The notes under the pieces: generated by a model
Seen by the model: only the letters and a program-made list of their open reading frames with translations
Told to the model about the DNA's origin: nothing
The model's database searches: none
Program-made: the position numbers and the translations under genes
In this document: positions 1 through 9,991 of the stretch, piece after piece
How the letters are laid out: each line of letters begins with the position of its first letter
How positions within the stretch are numbered: position 1 is the first letter of the stretch
Origin: Clostridium sp. MD294
GTDB lineage: Bacteria > Bacillota > Clostridia > Lachnospirales > Anaerotignaceae
Length of the DNA stretch: 64,000 nucleotides
Direction: 5' to 3'
Assembly (NCBI RefSeq): GCF_000364165.2
Contig: NZ_CP097810.1
Coordinates: forward strand, 1,738,130-1,802,129

Positions 1-1
1 A

Positions 2-697
2 AACAACAGTGAAGGCAATGAGCCAAAAATTGCATACATTGATGTAGAAGGCGAAGGAGAAGTAAAAGGTTCTGATTTAAAAGCCGATAGTGACATTGAA
101 ATTATGAACCCAGACCATCACATTGCAACATTAAGCGGCGGTACAAATACACGTTTATCTATGGAAATTACCATAAATAAGGGACGTGGATATATTGGCA
201 GTGATAAGAACAAAAAAGACGACCAGCCTATTGGTATGCTTCCAGTGGATAGTATATTTACACCAGTAACAAGAGTAAACTTTTTAGTAGAGAATACTCG
301 TGTTGGTCAAATTACTGATTATGATAAATTGACATTGGAAGTTTGGACAAATGGAACAATTGCACCAGACGATGCAGTAAGTTATGGTGCGAAAATATTA
401 AATGAGCATTTGAACCTTTTCATTGACTTGTCTGATAATGCAAAAAATACGGAAATTATGGTAGAGAAAGAAGAAGGTAAAAAGGAAAAAGTGCTTGAAA
501 TGAGCATTGAAGAACTTGACCTTTCTGTACGTTCCTATAACTGTTTGAAACGTGCAGGTATCAATACTGTAGAAGATTTAGCAAATAAAACAGAAGAAGA
601 AATGATGAAGGTAAGAAATCTGGGACGTAAGTCACTAGAAGAAGTGCTTAATAAAATGGCAGAGTTGGGCTTGGCTTTACGCCCAAGCGATGAATAA
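2..697 (+). CDS. rpoA: RNA polymerase alpha subunit (5' end outside window)
   Basis: This is the alpha subunit of RNA polymerase, which nucleates core assembly and contacts upstream promoter DNA. The open frame enters from the left edge, so the start and roughly the first 85 residues of the usual ~315 are missing. About 231 codons remain: the end of the N-terminal dimerisation domain, then a linker rich in Glu and Lys (around 472-492) and the C-terminal domain, with the [11 protein letters not shown] helix and the [13 protein letters not shown]-contact loop. It is followed after 60 bp by a second copy of the C-terminal domain and then by rplQ, the usual order at the end of the clostridial ribosomal cluster. 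Confidence 0.97.
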   Translation, partial: NNSEGNEPKIAYIDVEGEGEVKGSDLKADSDIEIMNPDHHIATLSGGTNTRLSMEITINKGRGYIGSDKNKKDDQPIGMLPVDSIFTPVTRVNFLVENTRVGQITDYDKLTLEVWTNGTIAPDDAVSYGAKILNEHLNLFIDLSDNAKNTEIMVEKEEGKKEKVLEMSIEELDLSVRSYNCLKRAGINTVEDLANKTEEEMMKVRNLGRKSLEEVLNKMAELGLALRPSDE

Positions 698-757
698 TGT
701 ATTCTGTAAAAATGTTGTGTAAGTGATTAGCAGATATTTGTAAAAGAGGGTATAGAT

Positions 758-1063
758 ATGTCAGAAGAATTTGCTTCTATACAAAAAATAGATGATCTTT
801 TTATAAGTAATTGCAATCAGAATACGAATATAAAACAAAATATCAATAAAGAAAAAATGCTTGAAATGGGTATTGAACAACTTGATTTAGAGGTTCGCTC
901 TTATAATTGCCTAAAACGTGCGGGTATTCACACAATAGAAGATTTAATTAACAAAACAGAAAAAGAAATAATGAAAGTGAAATACTTGGAACAAAGGTCA
1001 TTAGAAGAAGTTCAATATCAATTAGCAAAGTTAGGCTTGGCTTTACGCTCAAGCGGTGGATAA
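758..1063 (+). CDS. Free-standing RNA polymerase alpha C-terminal-domain paralogue
   Basis: A 101-residue protein. Its last ~65 residues align along their whole length with the alpha C-terminal domain encoded just upstream (both contain [11 protein letters not shown] and end LGLALR.S). The first ~35 residues are Asn/Gln/Lys-rich and unlike alpha, and the dimerisation domain is absent. Of the residues that contact DNA in E. coli alpha, R265, N268, S299 and E302 equivalents are kept, but the G296-K298 loop is changed from LGRKS to LEQRS. An RBS (AGAGGG) lies 7 bp before the ATG. It probably arose by partial tandem duplication of rpoA. It could bind DNA or activators without joining core enzyme; that role is inferred. 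Confidence 0.8.
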   Translation: MSEEFASIQKIDDLFISNCNQNTNIKQNINKEKMLEMGIEQLDLEVRSYNCLKRAGIHTIEDLINKTEKEIMKVKYLEQRSLEEVQYQLAKLGLALRSSGG

Positions 1064-1153
1064 TAATATTCTGCAAAATTACGAAAAAACGTAATGCCAA
1101 AGAGTTGTTTTTTCGGGGTCAGTTTTGCAGGCGATAACAAGGAGGATACAGAT

Positions 1154-1696
1154 ATGCACGCATCTGGTTATAGAAAACTTGGACGCACATCATCACAAAG
1201 AAAGGCTCTTTTGAAAAATCAAGTTACAAATTTATTGTATCATGGTAAAATTAAAACAACAGAAACAAGAGCAAAAGAAGTGAGAAGAATTGCTGAAAAG
1301 CTGATTACATTAGCTGTAAAAGAGAAAGATAACTTTGAAGAAGTAGAAGTAATGGCAAAAGTTGCAAAAAAAGATGCCAATGGTAAAAGAGTAAAAGAGA
1401 TTGTAGATGGTAAAAAAGTAACTGTTTATGAAGAAAAGAAAAAAACAATTAAAAAAGATAAACCATCTAGATTAAACGCAAGACGTAAAATATTAAGTGA
1501 ACTTTATACAGTAACAGAAGTACCAAAAGATGGCAAAAAGAAAAGAAGCCTTAGTAAAGAAGTAGATATGGCTGCAAAACTTTTTGACGAAATTGCACCA
1601 AAATATGCTGACCGTAAAGGTGGATATACTAGAATAATTAAAATTGGTATGAGAAAAGGCGACGGTGCTCCAGAAGTAATTATTGAATTAGTATAA
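1154..1696 (+). CDS. rplQ: 50S ribosomal protein L17
   Basis: Large-subunit protein L17, last gene of the ribosomal cluster. The protein starts [20 protein letters not shown], the typical L17 N-terminus, and ends [12 protein letters not shown]...APEVIIELV. The ATG at 1154 follows a strong AAGGAGG, so it is preferred to the in-frame ATG 60 bp upstream. At 180 residues it is far longer than the ~120 of most L17. The extra residues are a Lys-rich insertion (roughly residues 58-115) before the SRLNARRKI segment, a lineage trait of some clostridia. It is followed immediately by a rho-independent terminator. Confidence 0.96.
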   Translation: MHASGYRKLGRTSSQRKALLKNQVTNLLYHGKIKTTETRAKEVRRIAEKLITLAVKEKDNFEEVEVMAKVAKKDANGKRVKEIVDGKKVTVYEEKKKTIKKDKPSRLNARRKILSELYTVTEVPKDGKKKRSLSKEVDMAAKLFDEIAPKYADRKGGYTRIIKIGMRKGDGAPEVIIELV

Positions 1697-1703
1697 AATT
1701 AAC

Positions 1704-1737
1704 ATAAAAAAAACCTTGAATATTCAAGGTTTTTTTT
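1704..1737 (+). terminator. Rho-independent terminator after rplQ
   Basis: AAAACCTTGAA and TTCAAGGTTTT arms surround a very short loop and run into T8. This ends the ribosomal transcription unit. Confidence 0.85.
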
Positions 1738-1832
1738 ATGTTATAAATATTAAAAAATTCTTAAAGTATTTAAAATTTACAAAAAAAGTATTTTTTTGTG
1801 TTATACTATATAAATAGATAGGAGGGGTAGAA

Positions 1833-3500
1833 ATGAAAAAAATTGTTGTTATATTCATCATAGTATATATAATTTGTATATCATTATTTCAGGTATTTGC
1901 GGAACAAAATACAATCATGTTGTACGATATGAAGTTGACACTTTCTAAATATAATAATGAAGTAGATTTTGATAAAAGCGATGATGTAGCATTTTATACA
2001 GAACATGATATGTATGACAAAGAAGTAAAAGAAATAAAATATATATTTGAAAATCATACAAATATGAAAGTAAGTTATGGTCATGATGCAGAATTAGAAA
2101 TGTTTGTAAATGGACAATGGTATGAAATTAATCTTAAAAGAGGTATTGATGATGTTGCTATGATATTAAATAGCAATACAAAAAGAGAAGATGTATTTCA
2201 GTGGAATATAGAAGGCTATGATTTGCCAGAAGGAAAGTATCGTATTATAAAACAATTAAGCGATAGAACATATGGAAAACTTGGGGTATTTGGTGAAAGA
2301 AAATATTGTGCAGAATTTGAAATTAGTAATACAAAAAATGCAGAAAGTGACACAAATACTGTTATGTGGTGCAATATAGAGCTACAACCATCTAAATATA
2401 ATGAAACAGATTTTGATAAAAGTGGTTCTGTAGTATTTCAAACAGAGCATAATGTATATGCAGAAGATATTGAAGAAATTACATATATATTTAAAAATCA
2501 GACAGCAAAAGAATTAAAATATGGTTATGACACTGAAGTAGAAGTGTTTATAAATGAAAAGTGGTATGAGATACCACGCAGGCATGACAGAGATGACGCA
2601 GGAATTTCATTAAATTTTAATAAAAAGAGAGCAGGTATATTTAGATGGAGCGTAGCAGCTACTGATTGGGATATAAGAGAAATAGACTTACCAAAAGGAA
2701 AATATCGCTTAATAAAGCAAGTAAGTGATAGTGATAATAGTTATGGAGAATATGGCTTTTTTGGTAAAAGAAAATATTATGCTGAATTTGAAATTGGAAA
2801 ATCTATTTATACAAAATATTCTCCTTATGGTTATGAAAAATTACAAAGGCTACCAAAAGAATATACAAAAAAAATTGCTATAAAAAATGATGATGTTGTA
2901 TTGATAGAAGGTGGAGAAACAGAAAATACAGAAAATATAAAGAAATTTATAGAAAACGTAGATTTGGGAATACCAGCTTTTTTAAGAATGACAAGATATT
3001 TAAAAAATGGTGATATACTTATTACAGAAGTAGAATATACAAAGGGAAAATATATTTATCGCTATGATAGTACAAGAACACAAAAAGATATAGGTATTAT
3101 AAAAAAAGAATATCCTTATATGATAACAGACGGAAATAATGTATATTTAAGTAACTGGTCAAATTGGGAATATAAACAAAAATATCAAGGAGAAGCAGGA
3201 GAGCATTTGTTTTCAAAAGCAAATGGAGAATGTGCAATGTATGCTGTAGAAGAAGTAAAACACATTATGGAGAAATATTCACAAGGAAGTACAGTATATA
3301 GAATAAAAATAAAAGACCAAGAATATTATTTTTCAGAACAAACAGCAATAGAACAAGTTTTAAAATTAGAAAAAAGAAAAGGACATATCAATATTGAAAT
3401 AACAGATATTATATGGCACGATAATGGAGAATTTTTAATAAAAGTGGTATCAGAAGATAGAAAAGAAGGATATACTACAGTATATAAATTATATGAGTAG
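1833..3500 (+). CDS. Secreted protein with two tandem Ig-like repeats, function unknown
   Basis: 555 residues with a cleavable signal peptide (MKK, hydrophobic core, VFAEQ at ~22-25). Residues ~27-165 and ~172-325 are two copies of one domain: each has FDKS, TEH, a Y.F.N.T segment, a W-Y-E-I segment and L(P)xGKYR(I/L)IKQ(L/V)SD near its end. The layout resembles the bacterial Ig-like domains attached to many Firmicutes surface proteins; I assign it only by pattern. The remaining ~220 residues match no family I recognise. An RBS (AGGAGGGG) precedes the ATG. It is single-gene, between terminators, and faces two other secreted proteins of unknown role. Confidence 0.8.
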   Translation: MKKIVVIFIIVYIICISLFQVFAEQNTIMLYDMKLTLSKYNNEVDFDKSDDVAFYTEHDMYDKEVKEIKYIFENHTNMKVSYGHDAELEMFVNGQWYEINLKRGIDDVAMILNSNTKREDVFQWNIEGYDLPEGKYRIIKQLSDRTYGKLGVFGERKYCAEFEISNTKNAESDTNTVMWCNIELQPSKYNETDFDKSGSVVFQTEHNVYAEDIEEITYIFKNQTAKELKYGYDTEVEVFINEKWYEIPRRHDRDDAGISLNFNKKRAGIFRWSVAATDWDIREIDLPKGKYRLIKQVSDSDNSYGEYGFFGKRKYYAEFEIGKSIYTKYSPYGYEKLQRLPKEYTKKIAIKNDDVVLIEGGETENTENIKKFIENVDLGIPAFLRMTRYLKNGDILITEVEYTKGKYIYRYDSTRTQKDIGIIKKEYPYMITDGNNVYLSNWSNWEYKQKYQGEAGEHLFSKANGECAMYAVEEVKHIMEKYSQGSTVYRIKIKDQEYYFSEQTAIEQVLKLEKRKGHINIEITDIIWHDNGEFLIKVVSEDRKEGYTTVYKLYE

Positions 3501-3509
3501 TTAAGTAAT

Positions 3510-3539
3510 AAAACCTCTAGTTAGCATACTAGAGGTTTT
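3510..3539. terminator. Bidirectional terminator between convergent genes
   Basis: A perfect 12-bp stem AAAACCTCTAGT / ACTAGAGGTTTT with a 6-nt loop sits between two convergent genes. A-tracts and T-tracts on both sides let it work on both strands. Confidence 0.85.
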
Positions 3540-3548
3540 ATATTGTAT

Positions 3549-4709
3549 TTAGTAGTTATAATAAAATGTTTTTGTTTTTTCGTCCCAATAGAAATTGGTA
3601 TTATTGTAAGTAAGTGCATCAATAGCGGAACGAACAGGAACATATAATACACCGTATTTTATTTCTGCATTTGTAGGCATTTCTATGGTATCATCAATGC
3701 TTTTTGGAATAAAATCTTTTTTATCATAATCATAAAAAGTTTGTGCTATATTTGATTGATTTTGAAAAAGAACATTACACCTATATAATATAGATGCAGA
3801 TTGATTATTGTCATACCAATTTAAAAAATGAGAATGTTCAAAGTCATTTTGACCATAAGGAATAGAATAATTGTATCGAACGCTATAAATACTGTCTAAA
3901 AAAAGAGCCTCTCCTAAAGAATATACTGGTACCATAAGTATATTATCTTTTATATAAGAACTACCTTCCATATCAAATTTTGTATCATTTAACATATAAT
4001 AATTTTTGTCTGCTGTAAAAGAAAGTCTTCCCCCAATATAATAATCACCACCACAGCCTTGTCTAAGAGTATTGTGCTGTGCCCAAAAGCGAGCATTTAC
4101 TATAATATTTTCTGTGCTATATTCTGAAAATAAATTTTTATCTAATTCATTTGAAACAGATACAGAAAGTATACATTCTCTTTCTTTCCATTCATTTTCA
4201 TTCATACGATTAGTTAGTATAGTTAGATTTGTAATTGTGATTTCAGAGGGCATAGTGCTTTGGTGTTCTATGTCAATTTTAATTGTTTTGCCATTTCCAA
4301 TAGCAGATGCGATAATATCGCCAGATGTTGTTGTACATTTCATATCTTTTAATAAAGTACCTTCGTCTATAGTAATATATATAGAACCTTCTTGTAAAGC
4401 TCCAGCAGTATTTTCTTTTATTTTGATGTAGCTTGGACGAGCATAAGCATCATCATGATGTAAAAAGCTACCTTCTGTACAAATAGTAATATTTCCTGTA
4501 GAAAGAGAAATTTCTGTTGCTGTAATTTGTGAAGCTTTATAATCATCAATATATTTTTGATGTTTTTTATCATCTATGCCATAATTTTTATAATAAGAGT
4601 ATTCACGAGCTTTTTCTTTGTTTACCACATAGTAAGGCAAATTTTGTTCTGCAAATGTAGAATTTGTAAAAAGTAACAGAAAAATACACAATAAACAACA
4701 AAATTTCAT
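3549..4709 (-). CDS. Secreted stalk-domain (copper amine oxidase N-like) protein
   Basis: 386 residues with a signal peptide (MKFCCLLCIFLLLF...TFAEQ). The C-terminal third contains two segments typical of the copper-amine-oxidase N-terminal/stalk domain found in clostridial surface proteins: NILMVPVYSLGEAL around residue 255 and GVLYVPVRSAIDAL around residue 360, each a beta-hairpin followed by a helix. The N-terminal part shares its organisation (YKASQ(I/T)T.T.ISL near residue 60, EGSIYITIDEG.LLKD near 107) with the gene 14 bp upstream, so the two are tandem paralogues and probably one operon. RBS GGGGGA. No catalytic motif is visible; a cell-envelope binding or structural role is inferred. 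Confidence 0.8.
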   Translation of the reverse strand: MKFCCLLCIFLLLFTNSTFAEQNLPYYVVNKEKAREYSYYKNYGIDDKKHQKYIDDYKASQITATEISLSTGNITICTEGSFLHHDDAYARPSYIKIKENTAGALQEGSIYITIDEGTLLKDMKCTTTSGDIIASAIGNGKTIKIDIEHQSTMPSEITITNLTILTNRMNENEWKERECILSVSVSNELDKNLFSEYSTENIIVNARFWAQHNTLRQGCGGDYYIGGRLSFTADKNYYMLNDTKFDMEGSSYIKDNILMVPVYSLGEALFLDSIYSVRYNYSIPYGQNDFEHSHFLNWYDNNQSASILYRCNVLFQNQSNIAQTFYDYDKKDFIPKSIDDTIEMPTNAEIKYGVLYVPVRSAIDALTYNNTNFYWDEKTKTFYYNY

Positions 4710-4723
4710 ATTATTTCCCCCTT

Positions 4724-5851
4724 TTAATGTTCAATTAACATTGTTTTTGCAGTATCGTCCCAGTACATATACTTGCTTATATCCCATCGTAATATTGCTC
4801 CTACTGTTTCAGCACAGAGAGGAACATAAATTGTATCATTTTTAATTTCAGCAGCAACAGGCAATTCTATTATACTATTTTGCTTACGATAGGCACGTAT
4901 AACAGTCATAGTATTGGATTTATCTTGAAAGGAAACACTATAATAATCAGCGTCTCCTATAGTAGCTATTTTTTGTTCTGTATCCCAGTTTAGGCGGAAA
5001 ACACTAATAGAAGGATTTAAAACGTATGTTTCACAATAATGGTTGTCTACTATAAAAACGTGATAAAGAGAACGCAAAGGCACCATTAAATAATTTTGTT
5101 TTAAATAAGTGTCATGGTATAAAAATATAATATTATCATTTAATATACAATAAGAAATACCATTTGCAAATAAAAGCCTACCTTCAAATCGAAAACCTTC
5201 ATAGCAGTATTCTCCGTCATACCATTCCATAGTAGCAAAACGATTATTTAATATTACATTTTTGGTATTATGAAATAAATTATCACCATTGATATATTTT
5301 GAAGTTAAAGAAAGTACAAATTCACTTTTTGCTTCACTGTTTTCGTTTTTTCCTTCTGGCAATATCATAATGCGATTTAATATGATCTCAGAAGGAACTG
5401 TACTTGTTTGTGTAATTTCTAATTTGATATAACTTCCATTTCCTACAGCAGTGGCTTTCATATCGCCTTGTGTTATAATAGCAGAAATATCTTTTAAAAA
5501 TCTTCCTTTATTTAGTTCAAAATAAATACAGTCACCTTTTTTAAGAGAACCAGCTTTTTGTTCTTTTATTTTAATATATTCTGGAGAGAGTACAGCAGCA
5601 TTATAAATACGAAAAACACCTTTTGTAGAAATAGTAATATCTTTTTCAGAAGGTAATGCTATAGTTGTTTCTGTTGTTTGAGATGCTTTATATTGCTGTA
5701 AATATTCTTCATAATTTTCCATTTGAAAAATGAAAGATGTGCTGTTTTCTTGTTCTTTTTGTTTTTCAATAGTGGGAGAATGTTGTTCTGCGGAAGCAGT
5801 AAAAGGAAATAAAATAATACATAAAAATAATAATAAATATATTTTTTTCAT
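4724..5851 (-). CDS. Secreted stalk-domain protein, tandem paralogue
   Basis: 375 residues beginning MKKIYLLLFLCIILFPFTASAEQ-like, a clear signal peptide. I place the start at 5851 because AGAGAGG lies 8 bp before it; an ATG two codons upstream is too close to the RBS, and longer in-frame starts would bury the signal peptide. The body parallels the next gene (YKASQTTETTIALP, then GDCIYFELNKGRFLKDI, then NYLMVPLRSLYHVF and TIYVPLCAETVGAIL as the stalk-type hairpins). It is co-transcribed with that gene. Function unknown. Confidence 0.8.
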   Translation of the reverse strand: MKKIYLLLFLCIILFPFTASAEQHSPTIEKQKEQENSTSFIFQMENYEEYLQQYKASQTTETTIALPSEKDITISTKGVFRIYNAAVLSPEYIKIKEQKAGSLKKGDCIYFELNKGRFLKDISAIITQGDMKATAVGNGSYIKLEITQTSTVPSEIILNRIMILPEGKNENSEAKSEFVLSLTSKYINGDNLFHNTKNVILNNRFATMEWYDGEYCYEGFRFEGRLLFANGISYCILNDNIIFLYHDTYLKQNYLMVPLRSLYHVFIVDNHYCETYVLNPSISVFRLNWDTEQKIATIGDADYYSVSFQDKSNTMTVIRAYRKQNSIIELPVAAEIKNDTIYVPLCAETVGAILRWDISKYMYWDDTAKTMLIEH

Positions 5852-5982
5852 AGACATTACCTCTCTTAAAAATAAAATGACAGTATAATATATCATTAGT
5901 ATACCACAATAAGGTATTAATTTTAATACAATATAGTAAATGTAATAAAGTTTTAAGGAATATAACAATTAAAGCAAAATGA

Positions 5983-6011
5983 TTGCTTTTTGACAAAGAA
6001 TACATTATACT
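5983..6011 (+). promoter_or_regulatory. Sigma-A promoter for the ECF operon
   Basis: TTGCTT and TATACT are separated by 17 bp, about 55 bp before ecfA1. No riboswitch could be recognised in the short leader. Confidence 0.5.
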
Positions 6012-6065
6012 ATTTCTAGCTGTGAGCAGTTTTTGCCATAGACTAATATAACAGGCGGTGAAAAT

Positions 6066-6932
6066 ATGGAAATGATAAAAGCCGAAAATCTGTCTTATGA
6101 ATATATTAAAGTAATAGAAACAGAAAAAGGCACAAAAGAAGAAAAAATATTAGCACTAAACCATGTCAATCTATCCATTCAACAGGGCAGTTTTGTAGCG
6201 GTACTAGGACATAATGGTTCAGGAAAATCTACATTTGCAAAACATATCAACGCTTTAGTACGTCCTACAGAGGGAGTATTGTGGATAAATGGATATGATA
6301 CACAAAAAGAGGAATTGATTTGGGATATTAGACAAAGTGCAGGAATGGTATTTCAAAATCCTGATAACCAATTAGTAGCGACTGTAGTAGAAGAAGATAT
6401 TGCATTTGGCCCTGAAAATATGGGAATACCTTCTGAACAAATACGAAAGAGGGTAGATGATGCTTTGAATGCAGTAGGTATGTTGGAATATAAACAACAT
6501 TCTCCTGCAAAACTCTCAGGAGGACAAAAGCAAAGAATAGCTATAGCAGGTGTACTCGCTATGAAACCAAAATGTATTGTATTTGACGAACCTACAGCAA
6601 TGTTAGACCCTGTAGGTAGAAAAGATGTTATGGATACTATATTGCAGTTAAATAAAGAAGAAGGCATGACCATTGTATTAATAACGCATTATATGGACGA
6701 AGCAGTAAAAGCAGAAAAAGTGTTTGTAATAGATGATGGCAATATGGTATTAGAGGGAACACCAAAAGAAGTATTTCCTCAAGTAGAAACATTAAAAAGT
6801 TATGGTTTAGATGTACCACAAGTAACAGAAACCGCATATGAATTGAAAAAAATGGGAATTAATATATCACAAGATATTTTAACAGTGGAAGAAATGGTAG
6901 GTGCAATATGTCAATTAAAATCAGCCATTTAA
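6066..6932 (+). CDS. ecfA1: ECF transporter ATPase A1
   Basis: ATP-binding subunit of the energy-coupling-factor module that powers vitamin and micronutrient uptake by exchangeable S components. 288 residues; Walker [11 protein letters not shown]-loop VFQNPDNQ, signature LSGGQKQR, Walker [12 protein letters not shown] and the switch His (LITHYMDEA) are all present. RBS GGCGGTG. It overlaps ecfA2 by 25 bp and is the first gene of ecfA1-ecfA2-ecfT-truA, a standard Firmicutes order. No S component is encoded nearby, so this is a shared (group II) module. Confidence 0.97.
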   Translation: MEMIKAENLSYEYIKVIETEKGTKEEKILALNHVNLSIQQGSFVAVLGHNGSGKSTFAKHINALVRPTEGVLWINGYDTQKEELIWDIRQSAGMVFQNPDNQLVATVVEEDIAFGPENMGIPSEQIRKRVDDALNAVGMLEYKQHSPAKLSGGQKQRIAIAGVLAMKPKCIVFDEPTAMLDPVGRKDVMDTILQLNKEEGMTIVLITHYMDEAVKAEKVFVIDDGNMVLEGTPKEVFPQVETLKSYGLDVPQVTETAYELKKMGINISQDILTVEEMVGAICQLKSAI

Positions 6933-7768
6933 CACATATTTATAATGCAGATACAATATTTGAAAAAACAGCTTTGAATGATATTAGTATAGAGATACAA
7001 AAAGGAGAATTTATAGGACTGATTGGTCATACAGGCTCAGGAAAGTCTACATTAATACAGCATCTCAATGGTACAATATCCCCTACATCAGGAGAAATAT
7101 TACTTGATGGAGAAAATATACACAAAGATAAAACAAAATTAAAAGAAGTAAGACAAAGAGTAGGACTTGCTTTTCAATATCCAGAGCATCAGCTTTTTGA
7201 AATGACAGTATATAAAGATGTAGCATTTGGCCCTACGAATATGAAATTAACAGAACAAGAAATTGATAAAAGAGTAAAAGAAGCATTACAGACTGTAGGA
7301 CTAAGTGAAGCAGTCTATGATAAATCCCCTTTTGAACTGTCTGGAGGACAAAAAAGACGTGTGGCAATAGCAGGTGTGTTAGCTATGAACCCAGAGATAT
7401 TGATATTAGATGAGCCAACAGCAGGATTAGACCCTAAAGGCAGAGATGAAATATTATATGCTATTAAACAACTACATGAACAAAGAGGCATTACGATTAT
7501 ATTGGTTTCTCATAGCATGGAAGATGTGGCGAAATTAGCGGACAGGCTTATTGTAATGGAAAAGGGACATATTGCTATGACAGGCACACCAAAAGAAGTA
7601 TTTGCTAAAGTAAAAGAATTAGAAAAAATAGGTTTAGCAGCACCTCAAATTAGTTATGTAATTGCAGCATTAAAAGAAAAGGGCTATACTTTACCAAAGG
7701 ATATTTATACAGTAGAAGAAGCAGTAAAAGCGTTGTATACATTGTTGAAAGGAGAGAAACAACTATGA
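6908..7768 (+). CDS. ecfA2: ECF transporter ATPase A2
   Basis: Second ATPase of the ECF heterodimer, 286 residues: Walker [19 protein letters not shown]-loop, LSGGQKRR signature, [13 protein letters not shown]alker B and VSHSMEDV switch. The YPEHQLFE segment is characteristic of the A2 (EcfA') subunit. It begins within the end of ecfA1 and overlaps ecfT by ATGA, pointing to translational coupling. Confidence 0.97.
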   Translation: MSIKISHLTHIYNADTIFEKTALNDISIEIQKGEFIGLIGHTGSGKSTLIQHLNGTISPTSGEILLDGENIHKDKTKLKEVRQRVGLAFQYPEHQLFEMTVYKDVAFGPTNMKLTEQEIDKRVKEALQTVGLSEAVYDKSPFELSGGQKRRVAIAGVLAMNPEILILDEPTAGLDPKGRDEILYAIKQLHEQRGITIILVSHSMEDVAKLADRLIVMEKGHIAMTGTPKEVFAKVKELEKIGLAAPQISYVIAALKEKGYTLPKDIYTVEEAVKALYTLLKGEKQL

Positions 7769-8589
7769 TTAGAGATATTACAATAGGGCAGTATTATCCT
7801 GTCAATTCTCCTATACACAGTATGGACGCAAGAGTAAAATTAATTATTACATTTTTGTTTATATTAACATTGTTTTTTGTAAATACATTTTTAGGATATA
7901 TTTTTGTAATATTGTGTATGTCAGCAGTAATTAAGGCGTCAAAAGTACCTTTAAAATTTATGCTAAAAGGCATAAAAGGTATATTGATTATTATATTATT
8001 TACAGCATTTATAAATGTTTTTATGACAAGAGGAGAACATATATTATTTGAATGGGGTATTTTTACAGTTACGACAGAAGGTATATTGATTGCTATAAAA
8101 ATGTGTATTAGAATTGTTTTACTTGTAATAGGTTCTTCTATATTGACATTAACTACAACACCTATACAGTTAACAGATGGTATAGAATATATATTGCGTC
8201 CTTTTAAAAAAATAGGTGTGCCAGCACATGAAATTGCTATGATGATGACAATAGCATTGCGTTTTATACCTACATTATTAGATGAAACAGATAAAATTAT
8301 GAAAGCACAACAAGCAAGAGGAGCAGATTTTGATAGCGGAAGTTTACTCCAGAGGGCAAAAAGTTTAATTCCTATATTAGTGCCTCTATTTATATCTTCT
8401 TTTCGCCGAGCAGATGAGTTAGCTATGGCTATGGAGGCAAGATGCTATCATGGTGATGAAAATAGAACAAGAATGAATGTGATGATACTAAAGTCTTCAG
8501 ACTATAGAGCAGTTATAATATTAGTGGCATATTGTATTGCATTGATAGTACTACGTTTTGCAGCATCACAATTTTCTTTTATATGGTGA
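7765..8589 (+). CDS. ecfT: ECF transporter transmembrane subunit
   Basis: Transmembrane scaffold of the ECF module, 274 residues, several hydrophobic helices (residues ~27-60, 70-90, 110-130, 245-265). The two cytoplasmic coupling-helix signatures that bind the ATPases can be read as QQARGADFD (~residue 190) and MEARCYHGD (~residue 225). ATGA overlap with ecfA2. Confidence 0.95.
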   Translation: MIRDITIGQYYPVNSPIHSMDARVKLIITFLFILTLFFVNTFLGYIFVILCMSAVIKASKVPLKFMLKGIKGILIIILFTAFINVFMTRGEHILFEWGIFTVTTEGILIAIKMCIRIVLLVIGSSILTLTTTPIQLTDGIEYILRPFKKIGVPAHEIAMMMTIALRFIPTLLDETDKIMKAQQARGADFDSGSLLQRAKSLIPILVPLFISSFRRADELAMAMEARCYHGDENRTRMNVMILKSSDYRAVIILVAYCIALIVLRFAASQFSFIW

Positions 8590-8594
8590 TAAAC

Positions 8595-9341
8595 ATGAAA
8601 AAAAGAATATTATTTACTATTGCTTATGATGGTACAGAATATGCAGGCTGGCAAAAACAAAAATATGATGGTGTTAAAACAGTGCAAGCAACAGTTGAAA
8701 ATGCTTGTAAAAAACTGTTTGGTAAACAAGATATAGAGGTAATTGGAGCAAGTAGAACAGATGCAGGTGTTCATGCAATGGGACAAAGAGCAGTAATAGA
8801 TATAGAAACACCTATACCAACAGCAAAAATTCCTTTTGCAATACGTTCTTTTTTACCTGATGATATTGTAGTGAGGAAAACAGAAGAAGTAGCAGAAAGT
8901 TTTCACCCTAGATATAATTGTATAAAAAAAACATATTGTTATACATTTTATAATGATAATTTTTGTAATCCTATCGTAAGAAAACATAGTGTATTTGTTC
9001 ATGAAAAATTGGATATACTGGCAATGAAACAAGCAGCAAGTTATTTGATAGGAACACATGATTTTAAATGTTTTTGTGCAGCAGGAAGCAATGTAACTAC
9101 TACTATAAGAACAATATTTGACTGTAAAATAGAAAGAAAAGAGAATTTTGTAAATATTATAATTACAGGAGATGGTTTTTTATATAATATGGTTAGAATT
9201 ATAGCAGGTACATTGTTAGAAGTAGCAAAAGGGAATAAAAAAGCAGAAGATATGCTTTCCATTATTGATAGTAAAGATAGAACAAAAGCAGGTATGACTG
9301 CTCCCGCAAAAGGATTAACATTACTTGAAATTTATTATTGA
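8595..9341 (+). CDS. truA: tRNA pseudouridine(38-40) synthase
   Basis: Converts U38-U40 of the tRNA anticodon arm to pseudouridine. 248 residues; begins KRILFTIAYDGTEYAGWQ, has the catalytic-Asp motif GASRTDAGVHA and the late FLYNMVRIIAGTLLEV segment. The ATG at 8595 is chosen because GGTGA lies at a suitable distance inside the end of ecfT; further-upstream in-frame ATGs lie inside ecfT. Usual neighbour of ecfT in Firmicutes. Confidence 0.96.
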   Translation: MKKRILFTIAYDGTEYAGWQKQKYDGVKTVQATVENACKKLFGKQDIEVIGASRTDAGVHAMGQRAVIDIETPIPTAKIPFAIRSFLPDDIVVRKTEEVAESFHPRYNCIKKTYCYTFYNDNFCNPIVRKHSVFVHEKLDILAMKQAASYLIGTHDFKCFCAAGSNVTTTIRTIFDCKIERKENFVNIIITGDGFLYNMVRIIAGTLLEVAKGNKKAEDMLSIIDSKDRTKAGMTAPAKGLTLLEIYY

Positions 9342-9366
9342 CAATAGTAGATTTTTGTAATATAAT
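9338..9366 (+). promoter_or_regulatory. Sigma-A promoter for rplM-rpsI
   Basis: TTGACA and TATAAT, both consensus, separated by 17 bp. The -35 overlaps the truA stop codon, so rplM-rpsI is a separate unit with a ~165-nt leader. Confidence 0.88.
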
Positions 9367-9384
9367 TATTTCTGTTGTATTGAT

Positions 9385-9500
9385 TTGACTTTAGAGCCTT
9401 TTGGCTTTAAATATAAGTTTCACAGTGGGGTCTAATAAGTTATGCTTTGTCATAATGGAGATTATGTATTGCTTTTTCCCAAAGTAGTGCATAAAGTCAA
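9385..9500 (+). promoter_or_regulatory. Structured leader of rplM, probable L13 autoregulatory leader
   Basis: The leader between promoter and rplM can close on itself: TTGACTTTA (9385-9393) is a perfect 9-bp complement of TAAAGTCAA (9492-9500), with GGTCT (9429-9433) facing AGACC (9502-9506). A local hairpin TTTAGAGCC-TTTT-GGCTTTAAA (9390-9411) overlaps the long-range strand, so the two folds exclude each other. L13 leaders are known regulatory RNAs of Firmicutes; that this is one is inferred from position and fold. Confidence 0.55.
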
Positions 9501-9535
9501 CAGACCAAAACAGTATATTAAGGGAGGTAAATCGT

Positions 9536-9973
9536 ATGAGAACAACATACATAGCGAAAATCGCTGATGTAGAAAGAAAATGGTATGTTGTAGATGCTAC
9601 AGGCAAAACATTAGGACGCTTGGCATCTGAAATTGCAACCGTTTTAAGAGGAAAAAACAAACCAATGTATGCACCAAATGTGGATACAGGAGATTATGTA
9701 ATTGTTATTAATGCAGAAAAAATAACAGTAACAGGAAAAAAATTAGACCAAAAAATATATGCACATCATAGTGGATATGTTGGTGGTTTAAAAACAATTA
9801 CACTGAAAAAACAATTAGAAAAGAAACCAGAAGAAGTAATTAAACATGCTGTAAAAGGTATGCTTCCTAAAAATGCACTGGGTAGAAAAATGTTTAGCAA
9901 ACTTCATGTTTATGCTGGTCCAGAGCACGCACACGCAGCACAAAAACCAGAAGTATTGGAATTAAAATTTTAA
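9536..9973 (+). CDS. rplM: 50S ribosomal protein L13
   Basis: 145 residues, full length. Reads [21 protein letters not shown] at the N-terminus and [28 protein letters not shown] near the end, diagnostic of bacterial L13. RBS GGGAGG 9 bp upstream. 18 bp before rpsI, its universal partner. Confidence 0.97.
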   Translation: MRTTYIAKIADVERKWYVVDATGKTLGRLASEIATVLRGKNKPMYAPNVDTGDYVIVINAEKITVTGKKLDQKIYAHHSGYVGGLKTITLKKQLEKKPEEVIKHAVKGMLPKNALGRKMFSKLHVYAGPEHAHAAQKPEVLELKF

Positions 9974-9991
9974 TAGAGGGAGGAAGCAAGT

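Noticed and set aside
758..1063. rpoA frameshift or assembly duplication
   Set aside because: rpoA itself is intact to its normal end, and the second copy has its own RBS, unique N-terminus and diverged codons, so it is a separate gene.
5850..6065. Riboswitch before the ECF operon
   Set aside because: The leader is only ~50 nt after the promoter and shows no consensus of thiamine, riboflavin, cobalamin or preQ1 switches.
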